From Actinomycetales bacterium (lineage in GTDB: Bacteria; Actinomycetota; Actinomycetes; S36-B12; UBA5976): a stretch of 64,000 bases of DNA. Under the pieces are notes generated by a model. The model did no database searches. It saw only the letters and a program-made list of their open reading frames with translations, and was not told the DNA's origin. The stretch lies in assembly GCA_018969715.1 (NCBI GenBank), contig JAGWXT010000002.1, forward strand, positions 62,001 through 126,000, given 5' to 3'. Position 1 is the first letter of the stretch. The number at the start of each line of letters is the position of its first letter. This document shows positions 34,394-43,159 of this stretch, piece after piece. The translations under genes and the position numbers were made by a program.

Positions 34394-36219
34394 CACCCGC
34401 GCACCTCGCGGTAGACGGCGAGGTCGGTCGCTGCGACAGCGGGCCAGGTGCGATGCTCCGCGACCCAGCTCCGGGCCGCATCGCGCAGGCGGCTGCGGGT
34501 GTCGTCATCGTAGCGGAGGCGGGTGATCGCCTCGGCGAGTGCCGGCGCATCCTCCGGCGGCACGAGCAGCCCGGTTCGACCATCGTCGACGACCTCGGCG
34601 ATCCCGCCGACGTTGCTGCCGATCACGGGGATGCCCAGGGCCATCGCCTCAAGTGGCTTCAGCGGGGTGACGAGGTGGCAGACCCGGTCATTGGTCCGGG
34701 GCAGGGCGAAGATGTCGAGGGCGCGGAAGTACCCGGCGACCTCACTGCCGGGCACGGGCCCGGTCATCAGCACATCGCCGGCTGCAAGGTCCTCGGCGCA
34801 CAGTGCTCGCAGCGCGGCGGCACCGGGACCGCCACCGACGATGAGCACCCGCAGTCGGCCCCCGGCGGGCTGCGACTGTCGCAGCAGCCGTGCGGCCGAA
34901 ACGAGGGTGCGCAGGCCCTCATGTGGGTAGATCGTGGTGACCGTGCCCACGACGAAGTCGGTTGGTGACAGCCCGAGCCGCTGCCGGATGACCGGTTCCG
35001 GCTGCTCCGCCAGCAGCACCGGATCGATGCCATTGGGGACGAGGTGGATCCGCGCAGCCGGCACCCCCCGGGCGATGATCTCCGCCCGCATGGCCTCCCC
35101 GAGGGTGAGCACCGCGTCCGCGGCGAGCATTGCCGCGGTCTCGGCCTCGCGACTGAGCCGTTGATCGCTGGTCAGGCGCCCGCCACCCCCGACCCGGGAG
35201 GCGCGGGACTCCTCAAGGAACCCGCGCACCTCGTACACCAGCGGGATACCCGTGCGAGCGCGCAGTCGCAGGCCGAGCGCTGCATTGGGGTGGTCGGTGG
35301 CCGCATGCAGCACGCTCACCTGCAGGCGGTCGACCAGCGCCAGGGCCGCCGCCTCCGCTGCCGCCGGTCGGCCCCGCAGCCGGTGGTAGGCGATCCCGTC
35401 CACCCAGTCGATCCCGCCCGCGGTGAGGTGGCCCTGTGCGACCGGGAATCCCCACCGCGTCAGGACGTGGGGATCCAGCCCCACCGCCCGCTGGGCCCGG
35501 ACGATGTGATGAGTGCGCACGGTGTACCCGGCCTGCGTCCACGGCAGCGAGTTCGTCACCAGGTGCAGGACGCGTGCCGGCGCGCCGCCGGCAGTTCGGC
35601 GGGCCGGCCCCGCGGCCAGTGCCGCGGCGGCCAGTGTCGCGGCCGGCCCCGCGATCAACTCGGCAGCGCGCCGGCGCACGTCGGCGGCAGGACGACCTTC
35701 GGCCTGGGCGGCCTGCTCCCATTCACCCGCCGCCAGCTGCAGGGATGCGGTCAGCCATGGGAACTGCGGGGTGTCAGGTGGCAGCCGGGTGAGCAGGTCG
35801 GTGGCGAGGGCGGGCCGGCCCGCGGCGATGGCGAGCGCGATGATCCGCGCGGCCGTGGGGAACCGACGGCGGTGGCAGGCCTTGTCGACCAGCGCCGTCG
35901 CCTGCGCATCCGCGGCGGCGTCACCGGTGAGCCAGCCCCGGATCAGCCGCCACCGACGACCGGGGAGGGCCCGGACGATCGTGGGCGCCGCCTGCTGCAG
36001 GAGGCGGTAGGCCCGCCAGCGAGTGGCATACGGGTCCGCGCGATGACCGCGCCAGGCGATACCCGCGAGCAGGACGAGGTTGCCCGGGAGGCGTGCCAGG
36101 GTCCCGAGCAGGCGCGCCGGGAGGGCTATCCTCGCGCTGGGCGCGGAGTCGTCGCCGATGATGATGCGATCGTAGGCCGATCGGCTGAGATGAAGGGCAC
36201 TGATGAGCGCGACGGTCAT
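34390..36219 (-). CDS. Family 4 glycosyltransferase with helical N-terminal extension
   Basis: 609 residues from the ATG at 36219. The first 230 residues are Ala/Arg-rich and helical, resembling a TPR-like region (ATALVDKACHRRRFPTAARI). The GT-B domain begins at RVLHLVTNSLPWTQAGYTVR and contains LVYEVRGFLEESR, LVPNGID, VGTVTTIYPHEGL, LIVGGGPG and the donor-site KPLEAMALGIPVIGSNVGGI. It should add a sugar to the exported polymer. The proposed start overlaps the divergent epimerase start by 17 bases and lacks a ribosome site, so the true start may be further inside. Confidence 0.85.
   Translation of the reverse strand: MTVALISALHLSRSAYDRIIIGDDSAPSARIALPARLLGTLARLPGNLVLLAGIAWRGHRADPYATRWRAYRLLQQAAPTIVRALPGRRWRLIRGWLTGDAAADAQATALVDKACHRRRFPTAARIIALAIAAGRPALATDLLTRLPPDTPQFPWLTASLQLAAGEWEQAAQAEGRPAADVRRRAAELIAGPAATLAAAALAAGPARRTAGGAPARVLHLVTNSLPWTQAGYTVRTHHIVRAQRAVGLDPHVLTRWGFPVAQGHLTAGGIDWVDGIAYHRLRGRPAAAEAAALALVDRLQVSVLHAATDHPNAALGLRLRARTGIPLVYEVRGFLEESRASRVGGGGRLTSDQRLSREAETAAMLAADAVLTLGEAMRAEIIARGVPAARIHLVPNGIDPVLLAEQPEPVIRQRLGLSPTDFVVGTVTTIYPHEGLRTLVSAARLLRQSQPAGGRLRVLIVGGGPGAAALRALCAEDLAAGDVLMTGPVPGSEVAGYFRALDIFALPRTNDRVCHLVTPLKPLEAMALGIPVIGSNVGGIAEVVDDGRTGLLVPPEDAPALAEAITRLRYDDDTRSRLRDAARSWVAEHRTWPAVAATDLAVYREVRGW
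35612..35641 (-). repeat. Two 15-bp repeats in the GT4 extension
   Basis: GCGGCCAGTGCCGCG is followed by the same unit with one change. They encode alanine-rich residues just before the catalytic GT-B domain. Confidence 0.65.
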
Positions 36220-37321
36220 GCATGTCGCGGGTGCCCGTCCCAATTTCCCGAAGCTCGCGCCGGTCCATGCCGCCCTCGCGCAGCGCGGGGTCCGGCAGGT
36301 GCTGCTGCACACCGGGCAGCACTACGACGACCGCATGAGCGAGGTCTTCTTCACCGAGTTGCGGCTGCCGCGGCCGGATGTGAACCTCCACGTGGGCTCC
36401 GACAGCCATGCCCGCCAGACCGCGGCGATCATGGTGGGCCTGGAGGAGCACATCGTGGCGGTCAAGCCCTCGATCGTGCTGGTCTACGGCGATGTCAACT
36501 CGACACTCGCGGCCGCGGTTGTCGCGGCGAAGCTGCGGGTGCCGATCGGCCATGTCGAGGCGGGACTGCGCAGTTTCGACCGGTCCATGCCCGAGGAGGT
36601 CAACCGGGTTCTCACCGATCAGGTCAGCGACCTGCTATTCGCCACCAGCCCGGAGGCGGTCGACCACCTGCGGCGGGAGGGCGTGGCGCCGTCGCGGATC
36701 CACTTCGTGGGCAACCCGATGATTGACACCCTGCTCGGCCACCTCGCCCGGATGGATCCCGCGATCGTGCGCACCCCCCTGCTCACCGAACTGGGGATCA
36801 CCGGCCCCTACCTGCTGGCAACCCTCCATCGTCCGGCGAATGTCGATGATCCGGCTGCCGCGCGCGCATCGGTGCAGACCCTTCATGCACTCGCCGACCG
36901 GGCCGCGGTGGTGCTGCCACTGCACCCCCGTGGGCGAGCAACGCTCGGCGCAGCCGGGCTGCTCGATCATCCTGGGGTGCATGTCCTGGACCCGCTGGGC
37001 TATACCGACTTCATCGCCCTGCTCGCCGGGGCGCGGGCGGTGATCACCGACTCCGGGGGTGTCCAGGAGGAGGCGACAGTGCTGCGTACCGCCTGCCTCA
37101 CGCTGCGCCCCAATACGGAGCGGCCAGTGACGGTGAGCCATGGCACAAACCGGCTCGTCTCCCCCGACACGGTCGAGGCGGTCCTTGATGAGGTGCTCTC
37201 GCAGCCACCCGATCCGGTTGGTCCGCCGCTCTGGGACGGTCATGCAGGGGAGCGGATCGCGGAGGTTCTCGTCGACTGGCTTGCCGATCCCTCCCGGGGT
37301 GGCGGCCTGGGTGGCCCGTGA
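36203..37321 (+). CDS. wecB: UDP-N-acetylglucosamine 2-epimerase (copy 2)
   Basis: 372 residues with GARPNFPKLAPV, HTGQHYDDRMS, VYGDVNSTLAA, HVEAGLRSFDRSMPEEVNR, ATLHRPANVDD, LHPRG and ITDSGGVQEEATVL, a full set for the non-hydrolysing 2-epimerase family. It is distinct from copy 1, which has HPNPRVR and EEAPSLGLP in the same places. Placed head-to-head with the dehydrogenase operon, it should supply UDP-ManNAc for ManNAcA. The ATG at 36203 has AAGGG 6 bases upstream. Its stop overlaps the next gene as GTGA. Confidence 0.92.
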   Translation: MSATVMHVAGARPNFPKLAPVHAALAQRGVRQVLLHTGQHYDDRMSEVFFTELRLPRPDVNLHVGSDSHARQTAAIMVGLEEHIVAVKPSIVLVYGDVNSTLAAAVVAAKLRVPIGHVEAGLRSFDRSMPEEVNRVLTDQVSDLLFATSPEAVDHLRREGVAPSRIHFVGNPMIDTLLGHLARMDPAIVRTPLLTELGITGPYLLATLHRPANVDDPAAARASVQTLHALADRAAVVLPLHPRGRATLGAAGLLDHPGVHVLDPLGYTDFIALLAGARAVITDSGGVQEEATVLRTACLTLRPNTERPVTVSHGTNRLVSPDTVEAVLDEVLSQPPDPVGPPLWDGHAGERIAEVLVDWLADPSRGGGLGGP

Positions 37322-39528
37322 CGGCGGCCGGTCCGGAGGCGTCCGGAGGGGGGGTGCGCATCGTGGCGGCGCTGGCCGCGGCCGGTGTCACCCCGGGGCG
37401 CGTCGTGTGTGGACCGTGCGGATCGATCGACCCGGTGCCCGCACTGGGTCCGGGCTGGCAGGAGGTCAGCCCGGGTGAACCGGCAGATCTCGCGGTGTGC
37501 GTTGTCGGTCCCCGCGATGCCGACCCGGCAGCGCTGGCGGCGGTTGACCTGCCCCCCGGCCAGCGGGTACTGATCCTGCTGGGGTGGGCGCCGGCGGACC
37601 TGCCCGTGGCACAGCTCGCGGCGGCGCTGTCGGGGTTCACCGTCTCGGCGATCCAGCGCACCGCCTACCCGCGGCTGCCGCTGCTGCTGTGTACCGCGCA
37701 GGGGGGCGGTCAGGGTGGCCAGGGTTCGTGGTTTGCCGCACTCGCCGGCATCCGCATGGACGCTGCCGCGGCCGCGCTTGCGCAGGCGAGCGCAGCCCGC
37801 GCACATGCCGAGTCGCAGCTCGCGCGGCACGGTGACGCCGATACCGCCGCCGCCCTCGCGCGCACCGAGGCCGCACTCACCGAGCAGCGCGCCCTCACGC
37901 GCGCAGCTGCGATGCGCGTGGATGCGATTGAGCGATCCGCCGCCTGGCAGGTGGGGGACCTGCTCGTCGGCGTTGCCCGTCGGCCTCGCAGCGCTCCCGC
38001 AGCCGTATCGCGGGCGGCGGCGATCTGGCGCCGCCGCCGGTCAGGGCCGGCGGCCCCGGCCGATGCCGATGGGATTGACCCACTCGCCCCGATACGGGCA
38101 TGGTCACGTCGAGCCCCGGCTGGTGGACGGGGGGCGCCGCGGATCGCGCTCATCGGACCCCCGCGGACGCGGGAGATCCTTGCGAGCACGGCGGAGGTGC
38201 TCGTCCTCGCCCCCCACGATGCGGCCGTCCTGCTCGCCGGGGAGCCGGTGGACCTGCTGCTGATCGACACCGAAGCGGGGTCCGCCGGTGCCTGGTCCGG
38301 TCTGGGAACGCCCACCGGGCTGGACCGCGCCGAGAGCCTTGCGGCCGCCCTCACAGCCGCACGCGGTGCGGGGGTGCCCAGCGTCGTGTGGCGTTCCGCG
38401 CCGAGGTACCGCACGCTCACGATCGGGTCCCTGCTGGGCCGTGCCGACCTCGACCTCTCGCCGCGGCAGTGGCATCCGGGGACAGCGCTGCCGCTCCTGG
38501 CCCCCCTGACCGGCCCACTGCCCCCGGCCGATCGCTGGCCGCTGGCGCAGTTCACCGGTGGGCCGGCCGATGGGCCGGCTCAGTTCACCGGTGGGCCGGC
38601 CGGTGGGCCGGCTCAGTTCACCGGTGGGCCGGCCGATGGGCCGGCTCAGTTCACCGGTGGGCCGGCCGGTGGGCCACAGACCCTGCCATCGGTGGCATGG
38701 GGCCTGCCCCTGCGGTCGGCACTGCGCATCCGCCTGCTCGCCGGGGATCTGGCACGCACCCCCAGCCTCCTCGGTGATGTGCTCGCGGCGGGGGCGGCGG
38801 CCGATGTCGTCGGCGGCTGGTCGGGAACCCGGTGGGCAGACCGGCCACCCCCGGGCGCACGGGAGGTCGGCAGCACCGACGATGGCTTCGGACCCGTGCT
38901 CGATGACCAGACGTGGCTGGCTGCCGTCCGCGAGATCTGGCAGGACAGCAGCACCCCAGTCATGCTCGATGACGTGCTGGAAATGGTCGGTGCCGACGGC
39001 TCCCCGAGGCGCCCGGCCAGGAAGCGCCGGGTGACCGTCATCCTCGACCCCGGCACCGAGCAGGCGGTGGCGGGCAGCGCGGTGACGTCAATCCTCCAGC
39101 AGCGGCATCGTCCCGCCGAGGTCATCGTCATCGACCGCGCTGCGGACCAGCCTGCGATCTCCGATCGAGCGCTATCGGAGATCTCGTGGGCTGGCATCAC
39201 CGTGACCCGGCTGAGCCTGCCCGGTCCGGACGGTGGGGACCACGGTGGCGCTGAGGCCGAGCTCGTCCATCGGGTCCTGCTGCACACGCGCAGCCACTGG
39301 CTGACCCGCTGGCATTCCACCACCCCGGTCGCGGCGAGCGTCCTGTGCGACTGCCTCATCGCCGCTGAGATCGGTCATGCTGAGCTCGCTGCCACCACCG
39401 ATCCGCGCACCCCGGTGCTCGTCACTGCTGGCTGGGCCGCGGCCTCCGCCACCCTGCCCGCCAGCCAACGGGCAGTGGCAGGTGCGCCGGTGGCTCGGCT
39501 CGGTCGACCGAACCCGGACCACCGATGA
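37318..39528 (+). CDS. Large glycan-locus protein with coiled coil, CgeB-like and GT2-like segments
   Basis: 736 residues that I do not recognise as one known family. Residues 1-135 are a mixed domain, about 145-200 are a heptad-rich alanine coiled coil, and about 265-400 resemble the N-terminal half of CgeB-like transferases (VDLLLIDTEAG ... GVPSVVWRSAPR). A 44-residue repeat tract lies near 411-454, and after about 565 a GT2-like start (RVTVILDPGTEQAVAGSAV) appears without clear catalytic DXD residues. It may be an inactive or scaffolding transferase. It is coupled to the epimerase by GTGA. The 3' end lies in the first copy of a duplicated junction. Confidence 0.6.
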   Translation: MTAAGPEASGGGVRIVAALAAAGVTPGRVVCGPCGSIDPVPALGPGWQEVSPGEPADLAVCVVGPRDADPAALAAVDLPPGQRVLILLGWAPADLPVAQLAAALSGFTVSAIQRTAYPRLPLLLCTAQGGGQGGQGSWFAALAGIRMDAAAAALAQASAARAHAESQLARHGDADTAAALARTEAALTEQRALTRAAAMRVDAIERSAAWQVGDLLVGVARRPRSAPAAVSRAAAIWRRRRSGPAAPADADGIDPLAPIRAWSRRAPAGGRGAPRIALIGPPRTREILASTAEVLVLAPHDAAVLLAGEPVDLLLIDTEAGSAGAWSGLGTPTGLDRAESLAAALTAARGAGVPSVVWRSAPRYRTLTIGSLLGRADLDLSPRQWHPGTALPLLAPLTGPLPPADRWPLAQFTGGPADGPAQFTGGPAGGPAQFTGGPADGPAQFTGGPAGGPQTLPSVAWGLPLRSALRIRLLAGDLARTPSLLGDVLAAGAAADVVGGWSGTRWADRPPPGAREVGSTDDGFGPVLDDQTWLAAVREIWQDSSTPVMLDDVLEMVGADGSPRRPARKRRVTVILDPGTEQAVAGSAVTSILQQRHRPAEVIVIDRAADQPAISDRALSEISWAGITVTRLSLPGPDGGDHGGAEAELVHRVLLHTRSHWLTRWHSTTPVAASVLCDCLIAAEIGHAELAATTDPRTPVLVTAGWAAASATLPASQRAVAGAPVARLGRPNPDHR
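38548..38679 (+). repeat. Four in-frame 33-bp repeats
   Basis: Units 38548-38580, 38581-38613, 38614-38646 and 38647-38679 encode QFTGGPADGPA and QFTGGPAGGPA alternately. The alternating D/G shows that a 66-bp pair was duplicated as a block after the first duplication. Confidence 0.96.
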
Positions 39529-39571
39529 CGGCCCCGGCGGCGCAGCTGACGCCCACGGACCACCGATGACG
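39515..39571 (+). repeat. 41-bp duplication of a stop/start junction
   Basis: CGGACCACCGATGACG occurs at 39515-39530 and again at 39556-39571. The first copy contains the stop of the upstream gene (39526-39528) within ATGA; the second contains the ATG of the downstream gene (39566). It looks as if an ATGA overlap was duplicated and split. Confidence 0.9.
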
Positions 39572-41812
39572 CAGGTGAACCGGCGGCATCGTCCGCGGGC
39601 CCTCGTCTACGGCGACGTCAACCTCAACATCATCGATGGTTCCGCCATCTGGGCGGTGAGCATTGTGGAGGCCCTCGCGGGGGCGGGTGCCGAGGTGACA
39701 TTCGTGCTCAAGGCGAGGGTGCGCACCGAACGGCTGCTGGAACCGCTCCGCCGCCTCCCATCGGTGAGGATCGTCGCTGCCCTCGATGAAGGGCTCGCTA
39801 CCGCCCGCGGGGACACGATGAGCCCCGCCACCGCTATCTCGGTACTGCGCACACTGGACGCAGAGCAGCGGCACGACCTCGTCGTCATGCGGGGTCTGCG
39901 GGCGGTGAGTGCGGCGGTTGAGTCCACGTCGTTCAACGGACGGCTGTGGGCCTATCTCACTGACATCCCCCAGCACCCGTCGGCCATCGACCCGGCAATG
40001 ACCGAGCAGCTGGCGCAGATCGCCCAGGCCAGTCGGGTCCTGCTGTGCCAGACCAGTGAACTGCGCTCACTGCTGGAGTTCGCGGTGCCGGGGGCGGCTG
40101 GTCGCTGCCTGCTGTGGCCGCCGGTGGTGCCGCCGGCCGATGCCGCACCCTCAGCGCCCGACGGCTCGGCGCCCGTCCAGAGCGCCCTCGCGGACCCGCA
40201 GCCGAATCCTTCAGATCGCCCCCTGCAGCTGGTGTACTCGGGCAAGTTCGCACCCCTGTGGAACACCCTGGCCATGACCGCGCTGCCGGGACTCTGTTCC
40301 CGCGCCGGGATCAACGTGACCGTGCACATGATCGGCGACAAGATCCACGACGACCCCGCGGACGCCACCTTCGCAACCCGGATGCGCACCGCGCTCACCG
40401 ACACCCCCGGCGTTCACTGGCACGGTGGCCTGCCGCGGGCCGAGGCCCTGGCTCTCATGGCAACGATGGACGTCTCGCTGTCCTGGCGGGATCCCCTACT
40501 GGATGACAGCCTGGAGATCTCGACGAAGGTGCTGGAGGCCGGCACCCTGGGCCTGCCCATCGTCCTCAACCGCACCCTCATGCATGAGGACCTGCTCGGT
40601 CCCGAGTACCCGCTGTTCCTCGACACACCCGGGGAGGTCGACGAGGTCGTCGCCTGCCTGGGCCGGCTCGCCCTCGAGCCAACCCTGCGACAGCGGGCGG
40701 GCGTGATCGCCGAGCGGGCTACCGCCGAGTTCACGATGGCGGCTGCGGTGGCACGTATGCGCGGGTACCTTGCCCTCTGCACGCCCGAGGTGCCGCAGCC
40801 TTCCCGGGCGCAGCCCCTGCGGGTGCTCATTGCAAGCCATGACCTCAAGTTCTTCACCCGCGCCCTCGACCACTATCGGTCGCTGCCGGGGGTGGTGGTG
40901 CGACTGGATCACTGGTCGACCCTCACCCGCCATGATCCGGAGCAGTCACGGCGACTGAACGATTGGGCCGATGTCGTGATCGCGGAATGGGCCGGCCCCA
41001 ATGCGGTGTGGTACTCCCGGCATCGACGCCCCGGCCAGCGGCTCATCGTCCGCCTGCATCGATTCGAGCTCGGGGCGCGCTGGCTGGATGACATCGATGC
41101 CGGCGCGGTGGACCAGTGCATCTGCGTCAACGCCCATTACGCCGAACTGACCGCGCAGCGCACGGGGTGGGATCGCTCGCGGATCGTGGTCGTGCCCAAC
41201 ATCGTCGATCTCGTCCAGTTCAACCGGCCGAAGCATGCCGGTGCCGACCTGCGGCTCGGGCTGATCGGAGCGGCCCCTGCCCGCAAGGGCCTGCACCGTG
41301 CGCTGGACGTCCTTACCGAGGTTCGGCGCATCGACCCGCGCTACCGGCTGCTGATCAAGTCGCGCCTGCCGTGGGAGCTGTGGTGGGTATGGAAGCGCCC
41401 GGAGGAGCGCGCCTACTTCGAGGAGGCCTTCGAGCGCATCCGGCAGTCCGCGGAGCTCGCCGATGCGGTGACCTTCGACCCCTATGGGGCCGATGTCGCC
41501 GACTGGCTGCGCCGGGTCGGGTGGGTGCTGTCAACCTCGGATGACGAGTCCTTCCACCTCGCACCCGCCGAGGGGATGGCCAGCGGCGCGCTGCCCGTCG
41601 TCTGGGACTGGCCTGGTGCGCGCACCGTGTACGACGATGCATGGGTCCACGGGGATGTCGCGTCGATGGCGGCGGCGATCGCCGGTGCACCCCGGGTCGC
41701 CGACGACCCGCGCATCCCGTTGGTGCGCCAGCAGGTGGCGGCCTTCGATGCGCCCGTCGTCCTGCAGAGCCTCACGGAGGTCCTCACCGAGAACCTGCCA
41801 CGACGCTGGTGA
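39566..41812 (+). CDS. Bifunctional protein with two tandem GT-B glycosyltransferase domains
   Basis: 748 residues from the ATG at 39566. The first GT-B domain (about 10-410) starts RALVYGDVNLNIIDGSAIW and has the donor-site region STKVLEAGTLGLPIVLNRT. The second (about 415-748) starts LRVLIASHDLKFFTRAL and has VVPNIVDLVQFNRP, LGLIGAAPARKGLHRAL and SFHLAPAEGMASGALPVVW. Each half has the two-Rossmann layout of group 1 transferases, so one chain may add two sugars in sequence. It is the last gene of the 36203-41812 unit and ends just before a strong hairpin. Confidence 0.83.
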   Translation: MTQVNRRHRPRALVYGDVNLNIIDGSAIWAVSIVEALAGAGAEVTFVLKARVRTERLLEPLRRLPSVRIVAALDEGLATARGDTMSPATAISVLRTLDAEQRHDLVVMRGLRAVSAAVESTSFNGRLWAYLTDIPQHPSAIDPAMTEQLAQIAQASRVLLCQTSELRSLLEFAVPGAAGRCLLWPPVVPPADAAPSAPDGSAPVQSALADPQPNPSDRPLQLVYSGKFAPLWNTLAMTALPGLCSRAGINVTVHMIGDKIHDDPADATFATRMRTALTDTPGVHWHGGLPRAEALALMATMDVSLSWRDPLLDDSLEISTKVLEAGTLGLPIVLNRTLMHEDLLGPEYPLFLDTPGEVDEVVACLGRLALEPTLRQRAGVIAERATAEFTMAAAVARMRGYLALCTPEVPQPSRAQPLRVLIASHDLKFFTRALDHYRSLPGVVVRLDHWSTLTRHDPEQSRRLNDWADVVIAEWAGPNAVWYSRHRRPGQRLIVRLHRFELGARWLDDIDAGAVDQCICVNAHYAELTAQRTGWDRSRIVVVPNIVDLVQFNRPKHAGADLRLGLIGAAPARKGLHRALDVLTEVRRIDPRYRLLIKSRLPWELWWVWKRPEERAYFEEAFERIRQSAELADAVTFDPYGADVADWLRRVGWVLSTSDDESFHLAPAEGMASGALPVVWDWPGARTVYDDAWVHGDVASMAAAIAGAPRVADDPRIPLVRQQVAAFDAPVVLQSLTEVLTENLPRRW

Positions 41813-41842
41813 CCTGCTGAGCTGATTGCTGATCCGGGGGTT

Positions 41843-41884
41843 CCGGTGGTGTGGGGCCCCGGTGTCGGGGCCCCACACCACCGG
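41843..41884. terminator. Perfect 18-bp stem-loop between convergent operons
   Basis: The left arm 41843-41860 (CCGGTGGTGTGGGGCCCC) is exactly complementary to 41867-41884, with the 6-base loop GGTGTC. It lies between the stop codons at 41812 and 41889 and so can serve both strands. There is no T-run, which is common for actinomycete terminators. Confidence 0.85.
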
Positions 41885-41888
41885 CGTC

Positions 41889-43151
41889 CTAGCCGATGCG
41901 CACAGGTGAGATGGTCACCGGCACCGATGCCCCGGCGGCGATCGGCGTGCAGTTGTTGTTCACTGCGCACACCTGACCGGCAGCGGGTGCGGCAACGCTG
42001 CCCGTTGCGGTGTTGCTGCCGCTGGCCCAGGCGAGGGTGTACGTCTTCCCGCCATTGGTCAGCGGGCACGTCGTCACCGCGCCACTGGTGGTGCAGGACC
42101 CGATGGACCCACCCACCAGCCAGGCTGCGGTCGTGTTGATCGCCGTTGCGGCGGGTGTGCCGTTGTACACGGTCACCCCCAGCAGCGGACCCGCCGGCAC
42201 CCACGAGTACCAGTAGGTGTTCGACACGCCGAGCCGGGCTGAGTCGATGTAGGTGCGCGAGGCCCACGCCGCCTGCAGGTCGTTGGTGAAGATGTTCGGA
42301 CGGGCGATGGCACCTGGACCGGCGAGGCCGTAGTTGACCTCCATGTCCATCAGCGGACGATTCGGGGCACCGGCCTTGGCAAGGGTCTGCTGAGCGGTCT
42401 GGATCAGGGCGATCCGCTCATCCGGCCCGCCGTCTGCGGCCGGGTATGAGGAGACCCCGAAGGCCTGCACCGGCCACTTGCCCTTCTTCAGCCCGGCCAG
42501 GTAGGGCGGGAAGAACCGGTTGTAGTCCTTGCTCAGGCGCAGCGTCGTGCTTGCCGCGACCACCTTGGCGTTCGGGTCCTGCGCCTTGATGATCTTGGCT
42601 GCCGAGATCGTCATCTGGGCCATCTCCTGCGGGGAGCCGGTCCAGAAGTTCTGCAGGTTCGCCTCGTTCCAGATCTGGTAGTAGTCGATCTGGCCCTTGT
42701 ACCGCTTGGCGACGGTCTTCACCCAGGTGTTCCAGATGTCCATCGTCTTGGGAGGTGAGGCCGAGCCCGGTCCCTTGATGCCAACCTTCGTGTTCTTGGC
42801 CGCCCACTGGGGTGTGCTGCCGAGCACGTACATGACGGTCGCGTTCTTCTCATTGGCCTTGATCACCGCGGCGTCGAGGATTGCCCAGTTGTACTTGCCC
42901 TGCTGCTTGTTGACGTCGCGCCACTGCACGCCGGTGTCCCACAGTCGGATCGATCCGGTTGTGATGGTGGGCCAGTCCTTGGCGCTGATGATGAGCGGAA
43001 CGTGCTGGCCGAACTCCTCAACCGGGATATTGGTCAGTGAGGCGCGCGCCTCAGGAGCGGGGTCGGCGGCCATGGCACTTGCCGCTGGCGCACCGAGGAT
43101 CAGGGATGCGGCGAGGGCGCATGCCCCGGCCGAACGCAGGTATCGGTTCAT
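41889..43151 (-). CDS. Secreted PslG-like glycoside hydrolase
   Basis: 420 residues. A signal peptide (about 1-28, ending ASAMA) is followed by a TIM-barrel domain resembling GH39/PslG: IRLWDTGVQWRDVN, MYVLGSTPQWA, the acid/base glutamate in YQIWNEAN (E163) and the nucleophile in MDMEVNYG (E271). The last 80 residues form a beta-rich domain with a Cys pair. It probably cuts or remodels the exported polysaccharide outside the cell. It is richer in Lys, Asn and Tyr than its neighbours, which may reflect secretion or transfer. It follows a glycosyltransferase by 8 bases and ends at the hairpin. Confidence 0.8.
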   Translation of the reverse strand: MNRYLRSAGACALAASLILGAPAASAMAADPAPEARASLTNIPVEEFGQHVPLIISAKDWPTITTGSIRLWDTGVQWRDVNKQQGKYNWAILDAAVIKANEKNATVMYVLGSTPQWAAKNTKVGIKGPGSASPPKTMDIWNTWVKTVAKRYKGQIDYYQIWNEANLQNFWTGSPQEMAQMTISAAKIIKAQDPNAKVVAASTTLRLSKDYNRFFPPYLAGLKKGKWPVQAFGVSSYPAADGGPDERIALIQTAQQTLAKAGAPNRPLMDMEVNYGLAGPGAIARPNIFTNDLQAAWASRTYIDSARLGVSNTYWYSWVPAGPLLGVTVYNGTPAATAINTTAAWLVGGSIGSCTTSGAVTTCPLTNGGKTYTLAWASGSNTATGSVAAPAAGQVCAVNNNCTPIAAGASVPVTISPVRIG

Positions 43152-43159
43152 GACAGTGG

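Noticed and set aside
41889-43151. Recent horizontal transfer of the secreted hydrolase
   Set aside because: It is richer in Lys and Asn than its neighbours, but secreted hydrolases often differ in composition, and its operon position and repeat-free DNA give no further sign of transfer.
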